Assembly: GCA_021778375.1 (NCBI GenBank)
Contig: JAJYCM010000029.1
Location: 1 to 16,398, forward strand
Source: Bacteroidota bacterium
Lineage (GTDB): Bacteria > Bacteroidota > Ignavibacteria > Ignavibacteriales > Ignavibacteriaceae
Direction: 5' to 3'
Length of the DNA stretch: 16,398 nt
Shown here: piece after piece, positions 7,559-14,043 of the stretch
How positions within the stretch are numbered: position 1 is the first letter of the stretch
Layout of the letters: each line of letters starts with the position of its first letter
Made by a program: the position numbers and the translations under genes
The notes under the pieces: generated by a model
Told to the model about the DNA's origin: nothing
The model's input: the letters and a program-made list of their open reading frames with translations, nothing else
The model's database searches: none

Positions 7559-9802
7559 TTATTTTCTGATAACTGCAACTTTCGATGTCGTTACGCTGTT
7601 TCCGGTTTGATCGAATGCTACAATCAAGTAAACACCTGTGTTAACAAGATTACCGTTTGAATCCGTACCGTCCCAGTAAGCAACTCTTCCGCCCGGAGAT
7701 TGGAAATCGTTTATCAATTTCCCGCTGATTGAAAGAATTTTTATTTCGGAATCTTTGATCAAACCGTCTATTGTTAGCTTGTTCCCCCCGCCAGATGATA
7801 AGACAAAAGGACTCGGGTAAACAAAAAGTTTAGAGAAGCTGTCGACCGGTTTTATTGCTGACGTTTGAAATGACGTTAATCCGGCATCTGTTCCTACATA
7901 AACAGTTCCGGAATTTGGGTCGATTGCAAGGCTTATAATGTTATCGGAAAGAAGCGGACTATTCTTAGAATCATATTCTGCAAGCAAGCTTGAACCGTCT
8001 GAATTAACTAATATCAAACCCTGGTTTGTTCCGATCCATTTTTGATTTATTGGATCAACGGCAATACAGTTAATTGTTTGTGTCCGCAGGGAAAAAACAG
8101 AAGAAATAACAAGCGAAGATTTTCCGCCGGAAAATATACCTCCGGTGTTGGTGATAATATTTACGCCGACGTTTGTACCTATCCAAACATCGCCCCTTCT
8201 ATCTACCACAACAGAGTTAATTGAATTACTGTTTAGACCATCGTTTGTAGTCAAATAACCTGAGATATCGTCATTTGGATTGTCGTATGTTTTGTTTTCA
8301 TTAAAGAAATATAAACCGGATTGATTAGGATAGTAAGAAGAAAACCATTTGGTATCGTATTGATCTATCACCAGGTTAAAATTTTGTTCAAAATATTGTC
8401 CGTTGGCTGCAGGAATTGAGAAATGATACCAAACACTGTCCGGAGTAAGCATAGCCAAATCTTTCTGATCGCTGCCTCCGTAATTAAGAACCCATAAATT
8501 ATTTCTGGAATCAGTAGCAAACCCTGAAATAACTAAAAAATTTGTAGTCGACCCTTGAATTCCATTCATTCCGGTAGTAGCCGGAGAAAAATATTCAAAC
8601 TGATTATTCTTTTCTTTCAAAAATCCAAAACCCCAATCGCCAAAGTAAACTGAATTATCAGGCTCTGCAAATACTACATGATAGAAATTGTTTGGCAAGA
8701 TTGAAGTGTTCGCTGTATTATAATTAGTCCATGACTTTCCGTCATACTTGTAAAATCCTTGCCCGGTCCGGTCTCTGCCGCTTGCCGACCAAAGTACTCC
8801 CGAGTTGTCTACTGCCAAACTTGGGAATTGATTTACTTGCGGACTGTTCGGAAATATAAATTGACTGGGGTTTTTTATAAGAATAATTCCATTTGTGCCT
8901 GAGGCAACAATTCCGAACGAAATAGAATAAGTAAGCTGGTTTATTGGAAAGGAGCTCGAATAAACATTGGACAAAATTCCGTTTGTGTATAAACTGACTA
9001 TGTTGTTGGATAAAATAAAAAGTGAATCACCAACGGGAATAATATCATTAACATTTAAATTGCTATATGGAACTGCAAATGGCTGCCATGATGTTCCGTT
9101 GAACTGAGATAAACCGCTTGAAGTCGCTGCTAATAACGATCCATTAAAAAAGGCTAATTTGTTAATTGTATTTGACGGTAAGCTATTTGCAGTAGAATAA
9201 ACATTCCATGATTCGGGAGCCGATAAATTTGTAGCATTATTTTTTTGAATTGCAACTCCTGAAGAAGTTGCAACATAAATTAATCCAGATTTAAGTACAC
9301 TGTTAACAGAAATGTTTGAAGTAAAACTTCCGAACTTAAAATATGTATCATAAAAGACTAAATGAACCGGATCGATCAAAGAAATCCCGAAAGCAGTTGA
9401 TGCAAAAATTGTATCGCCTACTGCACTAAGCTGGTTTATTTGTTTTGATGTGTAATTTGAGTTATAAATATCAAGAATGACGTGAACAGAATTATCTACC
9501 GGATTGTAGACACTAATTGAACCATCATCACTGCCAAACCAAACTTTTCCGTATTTATCTACTGTAACTGCCGAGAGGGATACCCCAAATAAACCGTCTG
9601 TTTTGTGCAAAGTCTTAAAGGAATCGGCAACGGCATTATAAAAAAATGCGCCTCCGCTTGTAGCTGCCCAAATCCCATTACCCGAAGATGTTATTGACTG
9701 AACGTTTTTCATGTCAGTGTAATTCTGCCAGTTAAAAGCTTGCTGAGCGCTGATTTTCACTGTCACTGCAAGCAATAATAAGATACTGAGAATATTTTTC
9801 AT
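7559..9802 (-). CDS. porZ: PorZ-like two-component-regulator-propeller protein with T9SS C-terminal domain
   Basis: The 747-residue secreted protein has a signal peptide (about residues 1-19, ending SAQ). Repeated beta-propeller blades follow across about 20-650, with patterns such as DKYGKVWFGSDDG, DRRGDVWIGTNVG and NQKWIGTNQG. The C-terminal 90 residues (from about 658) form a T9SS type-A-like domain: VYPSPF at the start, a WDGTDSNG turn, GVYLIV, and a basic end at VIRK. Two propellers plus this domain is the architecture of PorZ, which in Porphyromonas gingivalis is a surface part of the T9SS attachment complex that helps PorU attach cargo to anionic LPS. Other secreted propeller proteins look similar, so the name is provisional. 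AAAGGA lies 7 nt before the ATG. The start overlaps the upstream glycosyltransferase stop by 4 nt. Confidence 0.72.
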   Translation of the reverse strand: MKNILSILLLLAVTVKISAQQAFNWQNYTDMKNVQSITSSGNGIWAATSGGAFFYNAVADSFKTLHKTDGLFGVSLSAVTVDKYGKVWFGSDDGSISVYNPVDNSVHVILDIYNSNYTSKQINQLSAVGDTIFASTAFGISLIDPVHLVFYDTYFKFGSFTSNISVNSVLKSGLIYVATSSGVAIQKNNATNLSAPESWNVYSTANSLPSNTINKLAFFNGSLLAATSSGLSQFNGTSWQPFAVPYSNLNVNDIIPVGDSLFILSNNIVSLYTNGILSNVYSSSFPINQLTYSISFGIVASGTNGIILIKNPSQFIFPNSPQVNQFPSLAVDNSGVLWSASGRDRTGQGFYKYDGKSWTNYNTANTSILPNNFYHVVFAEPDNSVYFGDWGFGFLKEKNNQFEYFSPATTGMNGIQGSTTNFLVISGFATDSRNNLWVLNYGGSDQKDLAMLTPDSVWYHFSIPAANGQYFEQNFNLVIDQYDTKWFSSYYPNQSGLYFFNENKTYDNPNDDISGYLTTNDGLNSNSINSVVVDRRGDVWIGTNVGVNIITNTGGIFSGGKSSLVISSVFSLRTQTINCIAVDPINQKWIGTNQGLILVNSDGSSLLAEYDSKNSPLLSDNIISLAIDPNSGTVYVGTDAGLTSFQTSAIKPVDSFSKLFVYPSPFVLSSGGGNKLTIDGLIKDSEIKILSISGKLINDFQSPGGRVAYWDGTDSNGNLVNTGVYLIVAFDQTGNSVTTSKVAVIRK

Positions 9803-11382
9803 TCTGATTCCTTTAGCATAATAAATTTTCCTTTTGAAAAGGTAAAAAGTAACTTATTCTTCAACTCCTGCATTTTAATAGTGAGCTTTTTCTGGTCTTC
9901 ATTCATAAAATTGTTCGATTCAAAATTAAGATTTTTCCCGTTATTAAAAAGTATAAAATAATTGTCATCTGTTTGGGTTAATGTTAGTTTATTTGACTGA
10001 TTTAAAAATGAAATACTGTCGGAAAGACTTGACAGATAACTTTTTGAGTAAACATTTACTGTGACAGGTTTTTGAAATCCTCCGTAAAAGTTGAAAAGTT
10101 TATCGAATCCTAGTTGAAAAACTGGAATATCATCAACCTTTGCAGGTATAGTTAAGAAATCTACAACTCCTCTCTGCTCTATCTCGTCTTTATTCTTGTC
10201 AATAAAATTCTTAAGGATTGAAACAGACTGTTCTGTATTATAAACCCAGCTTTTCTCTTTTATTACCAGTGCTCCCGAGTAAATAACTAAAATTACCGAT
10301 GCTAAAATATAAGATAATTTATTAGCTCTAACCTTTGATGAAAAAATTAAGTAGGAAAGAAAAGCCGAGAAACCAACTTCGGGAAGATATAGGTACCAAC
10401 GTAAAAATAATCTGCTTGCTGGTGCAATTGTTATTACCACAAATAGAATGAAAAATATTAAAAGCGGTTCTCTTTTTATTCTAATAAAAAGAAAATAAAT
10501 TAACGGAATTGCTAAAGGTATGATTAAAATGCCCGCGAGCAGTTTGTGGGATAAAAAAAAGAATTGTATTTCTCTGATAAAAAATGGGAAAACCAACAAA
10601 CCTGAAAAAAGAGAATAATTTTTTATTATGTCAAATAAAGTCCCTGCCGAATGAGCGTCTTTTGCTGTGAATACGTCATTATTAAAAAGAATAATTCTCA
10701 GAAAAATAAATATAGCCATCAATGCAATATAGGGAAGTGAAGTCAAAAGGCTTTTGTATATTCTCTTATCCGCATTTTTAAAGAAAAAAGTAATTAGAAA
10801 AATTATCAGAGGAAAACTGAATGCCATTTCTTTAGACATCATGGCCATGAGGAAAAACAATAATGAAAAGAATCCGGGCTTTAAATTGTGTCTCACGAAG
10901 TTTAATAACCCGGCCAAATAAAAGATTAACATAAGCCGGTCAAAAAGATCTGTCTGCCAAAAAATGACATAATCGTTCAATGGAAATGCAATGAAAAATA
11001 AAGCAGCGAAAACAGCGATTATTATTTTTTTTTGATTGTCTTGCAGTAAAAAGTAAAGGAAGTAATAAAGTAAGATTCCGGCTATTGCGTGCAGAAGAAG
11101 ATTAATTATTCTGTAATACTTAAAGTTGTAATGGAAAACTAAGGTAGATACTCCTGAAACAAAATTTCCTATTGGTCTATAGTAATATCCGTCATAATCC
11201 TTCTTATTGAAGAGCCCGGGCAAATCCGAAAGATTAGTTGGCTGGTTGCGTTGAATAAAAGCTATTTCATCATTGACAAATGGGATTTTTATTGATGGGA
11301 GGTAGAGTAAAAGTGTTAAAAAAAAAATAAGAACTGCTGGAATATATTTTTTCCCAAAAATATTTTTAAATGAAAGGCTCAT
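9799..11382 (-). CDS. GT-C-like polytopic membrane glycosyltransferase (family unassigned)
   Basis: This 527-residue protein has around ten hydrophobic helices in roughly its first 385 residues and a C-terminal soluble part (about 390-527). The loop after helix 1 contains Asn-Asp-Glu (37-39), and further on Tyr66-Tyr-Tyr-Arg-Pro70, with an N-x3-His at the next helix. An acidic residue pair in the first external loop plus a YRP motif is the pattern seen in GT-C enzymes of the PMT/GT39-like and TMTC-like groups, which use polyprenyl-phosphate sugars on the periplasmic side. Activity, donor and acceptor cannot be assigned. The gene ends inside the PorZ-like start (ATGA), so the two are probably translationally coupled, and starts 18 nt after ribH. 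Confidence 0.62.
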   Translation of the reverse strand: MSLSFKNIFGKKYIPAVLIFFLTLLLYLPSIKIPFVNDEIAFIQRNQPTNLSDLPGLFNKKDYDGYYYRPIGNFVSGVSTLVFHYNFKYYRIINLLLHAIAGILLYYFLYFLLQDNQKKIIIAVFAALFFIAFPLNDYVIFWQTDLFDRLMLIFYLAGLLNFVRHNLKPGFFSLLFFLMAMMSKEMAFSFPLIIFLITFFFKNADKRIYKSLLTSLPYIALMAIFIFLRIILFNNDVFTAKDAHSAGTLFDIIKNYSLFSGLLVFPFFIREIQFFFLSHKLLAGILIIPLAIPLIYFLFIRIKREPLLIFFILFVVITIAPASRLFLRWYLYLPEVGFSAFLSYLIFSSKVRANKLSYILASVILVIYSGALVIKEKSWVYNTEQSVSILKNFIDKNKDEIEQRGVVDFLTIPAKVDDIPVFQLGFDKLFNFYGGFQKPVTVNVYSKSYLSSLSDSISFLNQSNKLTLTQTDDNYFILFNNGKNLNFESNNFMNEDQKKLTIKMQELKNKLLFTFSKGKFIMLKESE

Positions 11383-11400
11383 AAATTAGTTAAAACGGTA

Positions 11401-11862
11401 TTAAATCTTTGCTAAAAGATTTGCCATCTCAATAGCGGCTATAGCAGCGTCCCATCCTTTATTGCCGGACTTTGTACCGGCTCGCTCAATAGCTTGTTCA
11501 ATATTATCTGTTGTAAGAACTCCGAATGAAACAGGGGTATTATATTTTAGTGAGGTCTGTAAAATCCCGCTGCTTGCAGCTCCGGCTACATAATCAAAAT
11601 GTGGAGTAGCTCCTTTTATTACAACACCTAAACAAATTATTGCGTTATATTTTTTACTTTCAGCTAATTTTGCTGCGGCTAATGGTATTTCAAAAGCGCC
11701 GGGCACTTTTATAACATCGATATTACTATCTAAGCAATCATGCCTTTTCAAACAGTCGATTGCCCCGTCTAATAATTTTTGTCCGATAAGTTCATTAAAA
11801 CGGCTTACTACTATTGCGTATTTATTATTTCCGCAAACTAAATTTCCTTCGATAATATTCAT
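11401..11862 (-). CDS. ribH: 6,7-dimethyl-8-ribityllumazine synthase
   Basis: RibH condenses 5-amino-6-ribitylaminouracil with 3,4-dihydroxy-2-butanone 4-phosphate to form lumazine, the penultimate step of riboflavin synthesis; it usually assembles as pentamers or 60-mer capsids. The 153-residue length is typical. Key elements are the N-terminal SRFN (20-23), PGAFEIP (54-60), GxVIKGATPHFDYV with catalytic His88, and the GNKGWDAA segment near the C-terminus that holds the phosphate site. No other rib gene is visible in the window, so ribH is separated from the rest of its pathway here. No Shine-Dalgarno is seen before the ATG, where the sequence is A/T-rich. It is the third gene of the minus-strand run. 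Confidence 0.97.
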   Translation of the reverse strand: MNIIEGNLVCGNNKYAIVVSRFNELIGQKLLDGAIDCLKRHDCLDSNIDVIKVPGAFEIPLAAAKLAESKKYNAIICLGVVIKGATPHFDYVAGAASSGILQTSLKYNTPVSFGVLTTDNIEQAIERAGTKSGNKGWDAAIAAIEMANLLAKI

Positions 11863-11890
11863 ATGCTTAATTTAAATTTTCCCTAAAAAT

Positions 11891-12739
11891 TTATGCGCTG
11901 TTTTTTAATAACCTTTGTCTCATCGCTTCAACAACAGAGATGCTTGTATAATAGTTGCCTAAATTATAATCATCTTCTCTTTTACCGCCATGGAAATCTG
12001 AGCCGCCTGATTCAAGAAGAAAATATTCATTAACTATTCCGCGATAAAATTTTACTTGTTGTGGACTGTTCGAAGGGTGAACAACTTCAATTCCATCAAC
12101 GCCTGCAGTTATCAATTCTTTCAGCAATGATTCCTGCATATACCCGGGATGTGCAATAAAAGATAAACCTCCCGCGTCGTTGATAATTTTAAATGCACTT
12201 TGAGGAGAAAGATGAACTTTCTTTTCGTAAGCCGGACAGCCATTACCAATGAATTTATTAAATGCCTCATAATAAGAAGTGATTAATTCCTTAGCTAGCA
12301 TAGCCTGCGCGATATGGGGCCTGCCGACAGCAGAATTTTTTGCAATTTTCAAAACATCGTCTATACTGATATCGAATCCGATGGAGTTTAAATTTGCAAT
12401 AATTCTTATTGCTCTTTTCATCCTTTCTTCTCTAAAAAACAGAAGATAACGCTCAAGTTCTTCATTGAAAGGCTCAACAAAATAGGCAAGAATATGTACT
12501 TCTTTGTCCTCTACATCAGTACTTATTTCAACACCTGGTATTACTTCAACGCCGATTTCTTTGCCATACTCCGATGCTTCGCTAAAACCCGCAAGGTTAT
12601 CATGATCGGTTATGCTAATAACCTCTATCCCTATGTCTTTTGCTTTCTTAATTAGTTCCTTTGGAGTAAGCGCACCATCTGAATGTGTTGTATGGGTATG
12701 CAGATCAACCTTACCCATAAAGCTCTTTAAATTTTTCAT
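11891..12739 (-). CDS. PHP-domain phosphoesterase (TrpH/YciV RNase AM-like)
   Basis: The protein begins with the PHP metal-site signature DLHTHTTHSDG (Asp12, His14, His16) and has ITDHDN (about 43-48), FIAHPGY and a late GSDFHGG, all metal ligands of the polymerase-and-histidinol-phosphatase fold. The 282-residue length and motif spacing fit the TrpH/YciV group: a 3',5'-nucleoside bisphosphate phosphatase and, in Escherichia coli, RNase AM, which trims 5' ends of small RNAs and rRNA. Activity on either substrate is inferred from the family. The ATG at 12739 overlaps the crp gene by 29 nt and has no Shine-Dalgarno; an in-frame ATG at 12718 (MGKVDLHTH) overlaps by 8 nt, has a weak AAGAG before it, and gives the N-terminus usual for the family. 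Either is possible. Confidence 0.87.
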   Translation of the reverse strand: MKNLKSFMGKVDLHTHTTHSDGALTPKELIKKAKDIGIEVISITDHDNLAGFSEASEYGKEIGVEVIPGVEISTDVEDKEVHILAYFVEPFNEELERYLLFFREERMKRAIRIIANLNSIGFDISIDDVLKIAKNSAVGRPHIAQAMLAKELITSYYEAFNKFIGNGCPAYEKKVHLSPQSAFKIINDAGGLSFIAHPGYMQESLLKELITAGVDGIEVVHPSNSPQQVKFYRGIVNEYFLLESGGSDFHGGKREDDYNLGNYYTSISVVEAMRQRLLKNSA

Positions 12740-13394
12740 AGTTAATAATTTTCAATTTTGAACCGTCAAGCTCCACCATCCCTTTTTTTGCAAATGAATG
12801 CAGAGTTCGGGAAATTGTTTCGCGAGAAGTTCCTGCCATGTTTGCAAGATCATGTTGAAAAGGCAATTTTTCAATTTCAACTGTACCTTGCTTAATTTTT
12901 CCGATATCATCCGCAAGTTGAAGAATAACAGTTGCAACTTTACCTTCGGCATCTTTAAGTGATAAGGATTTTATTTTCATATCAGCGGAGCGGAGTCTTT
13001 GTGTTAGCTCCTGTAGAAGTGCAATTGCGATCTCAGGATGGTTTTGAAGTAAATCTAAAAATTCACTTCTCTGAATTATAAATAATTCGGAATCTTCCAT
13101 CGCTGTAACGTTAGCTGATCTTGCCAATCCGTCAAGAATTGCCATTTCTCCAAAGAAATCAGATTCGCTCAAAATTGTTAATATAACCTCTTTGCCGTCA
13201 TCGCTAACCCGGGAAACTTTTAACTTTCCTTGAACAATTACGAACAATGCAGAACCCGTTTCATGCTCAAACAAAACAACTGAATCTTTGGTGAAAGATT
13301 TTCGCATCCCTAATTTCGAAATTTGTTCTAGTGTATTCTCACTTAAGTCGGAAAAAATTGGGACATATTTCAAAAAATCATTATTCTCTTCCAT
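12711..13394 (-). CDS. Crp/Fnr-family transcription regulator
   Basis: The 227-residue regulator has an N-terminal cyclic-nucleotide-binding-like beta barrel (about 10-125), a dimer helix (about 125-150) and a winged helix-turn-helix (about 178-212). The pocket segment FGEMAILDGLARSANV retains the Glu and Arg-Ser pair (Glu83, Arg92, Ser93) that contact cyclic nucleotide in CRP, so nucleotide binding is possible. It has no cysteines, so an FNR-type iron-sulfur cluster is excluded. The recognition helix reads TSRETISRTL, combining the CRP RETxxR and FNR ETISR contacts. I chose ATG 13394 because AAGAGGG ends 5 nt before it; the ATG at 13409 would place that site inside the coding region. It heads the six-gene run and its promoter holds an FNR-like box. 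Confidence 0.9.
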   Translation of the reverse strand: MEENNDFLKYVPIFSDLSENTLEQISKLGMRKSFTKDSVVLFEHETGSALFVIVQGKLKVSRVSDDGKEVILTILSESDFFGEMAILDGLARSANVTAMEDSELFIIQRSEFLDLLQNHPEIAIALLQELTQRLRSADMKIKSLSLKDAEGKVATVILQLADDIGKIKQGTVEIEKLPFQHDLANMAGTSRETISRTLHSFAKKGMVELDGSKLKIINYEKFKELYG

Positions 13395-13420
13395 TTTAAC
13401 CCTCTTCAATTAATATTTAG

Positions 13421-13452
13421 CAAAAATATGTTTGATGCTTATTAAAGTCAAC
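13421..13452 (-). promoter_or_regulatory. Predicted promoter of the Crp/Fnr regulator (Bacteroidota -33/-7 type)
   Basis: On the minus strand, GTTG (13449-13452) is followed by 20 nt and TATTTTTG (13421-13428), an exact TAnnTTTG -7 element with a near-consensus TTTG -33. It can also be read as a sigma-70-like TTGACT-N17-TATTTT. A transcript start near 13414 would leave a 5' leader of about 20 nt carrying AAGAGGG. Confidence 0.45.
13432..13445. promoter_or_regulatory. FNR-like operator candidate TTGAT-N4-ATTAA
   Basis: The box differs from the FNR palindrome TTGAT-N4-ATCAA at one base. It lies between the -33 and -7 elements of the predicted promoter of the Crp/Fnr gene itself, where a bound protein would block RNA polymerase. 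The regulator's ETISR recognition helix is compatible with this half-site. The sequence is short and the region AT-rich, so chance is a real alternative. Confidence 0.35.
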
Positions 13453-13607
13453 TTCAATACCAATTAAGATTATTATTATTTCGTCATAGCTCAAAAGAAT
13501 CTAAGAGCTACACAGTCGCGATACAAAGACCAAAGATATTCTTTAGTTAACGTCACTCTATAAAATATTTATATGCCGCTCCTCCGGAGTTTTATCTTTT
13601 TTTTATC

Positions 13608-13804
13608 TATTTCTACTAATATGTCACCGCTTTGCGGTTCTGCTCGTTTTGCGGGACCAGCGCGCGCGCCTGCCCGCTAGCCCCGTTTGCGGGGTTTGCG
13701 TAGCTTGCTACGTTTGTGTAGGATCCACAATTATGAAAGCCAAGAGCACCATAGTTTATAATTATATCAAAAAGCCCCAGCGGGGCGATACATTAGTAGA
13801 AATA
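13608..13804. repeat. 197-bp segment bounded by perfect 13-bp inverted repeats
   Basis: TATTTCTACTAAT (13608-13620) recurs as its exact reverse complement at 13792-13804. These are the tails of the two inner hairpin units, and the hairpins sit just inside them. The result looks like a small non-autonomous element (MITE or paired REP unit). No flanking target-site duplication was recognised. Confidence 0.55.
13651..13712. other. GC-rich core with three adjacent hairpins
   Basis: Within AT-rich surroundings this core has three hairpin potentials in a row: GCGGG (13651-13655) pairing with CCCGC (13673-13677) and continuing through CAG/CTG and CGCG arms; CCCCG-TTTG-CGGGG (13681-13694); and CGTAGC-TT-GCTACG (13699-13712). 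No U-tract follows them, so they are not simple terminators. They may belong to the repeat element or to a structured RNA. Confidence 0.5.
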
Positions 13805-13969
13805 TTTATCCCTCCAAAAATACCTAAAAGCCCCGGAGGGGCGAAACATTACCACGCAATATAATATTCAAATTAACATTTATATACAAAAAACAATCTC
13901 GACAGACTGGTATTTCAAAGGTTACGTAGTAGGAGTTATTAGTTAAAATAATAATAAGGTTCAATTTAG

Positions 13970-14001
13970 ATTGCTTTTTTACGACTATGTGTCTATTTTT
14001 G
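13970..14001 (+). promoter_or_regulatory. Predicted promoter of the PpiD-like gene
   Basis: ATTG (13970-13973), 20 nt, then TATTTTTG (13994-14001) match the Bacteroidota -33/-7 pattern, with the same -7 octamer and spacing as the divergent crp promoter. A start near 14008 would give a leader of about 36 nt before ATG 14044. It also argues against the upstream in-frame ATG at 13987, which would lie inside the promoter. Confidence 0.45.
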
Positions 14002-14043
14002 TTCGCTAAAATTTTTCAACTACTATGTGGAGAAGAACGTTAT

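Larger units (their letters stand above)
13561..13860. repeat. Mirrored array of short hairpin repeats in the crp/ppiD intergenic region
   Basis: This fills the middle of the 0.65-kb region between the divergent crp and PpiD-like genes. Four hairpin units share a 4-5 bp GC stem and a 3-nt loop: 13578-13590 and 13625-13637 on the minus strand (CTCC-GGA-GGAG and ACCGC-AAA-GCGGT), and 13774-13786 and 13830-13842 on the plus strand (GCCCC-AGC-GGGGC and GCCCC-GGA-GGGGC). Each is followed by a GCGRxAYAT-like AT-rich tail pointing outward, so the array is a mirror image. A possible decayed fifth unit is at about 13743-13760. No protein is encoded convincingly. It resembles REP/MITE-like interspersed repeats; I cannot test copy number. 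Confidence 0.7.

Noticed and set aside
12752..12952. 66-residue minus-strand open frame
   Set aside because: It overlaps the helix-turn-helix end of the Crp/Fnr gene in another frame.
13561..13860. CRISPR array
   Set aside because: The repeated units are short, differ in stem sequence, occur in both orientations and are unevenly spaced; there are no cas genes in the window.
13649..13864. 71-residue plus-strand open frame in the crp/ppiD intergenic region
   Set aside because: It runs through the GC-rich core and two hairpin repeat units, has unlikely composition (RARLPASPVCGVCVACYVC), no Shine-Dalgarno and no recognisable domain. It is best explained as an open frame created by the repeats.
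13987..14043. 19-codon N-terminal extension of the PpiD-like protein
   Set aside because: It would begin inside the predicted promoter and lacks a ribosome site, while ATG 14044 has GGAGAAGA upstream and gives the expected short tail before the membrane anchor.
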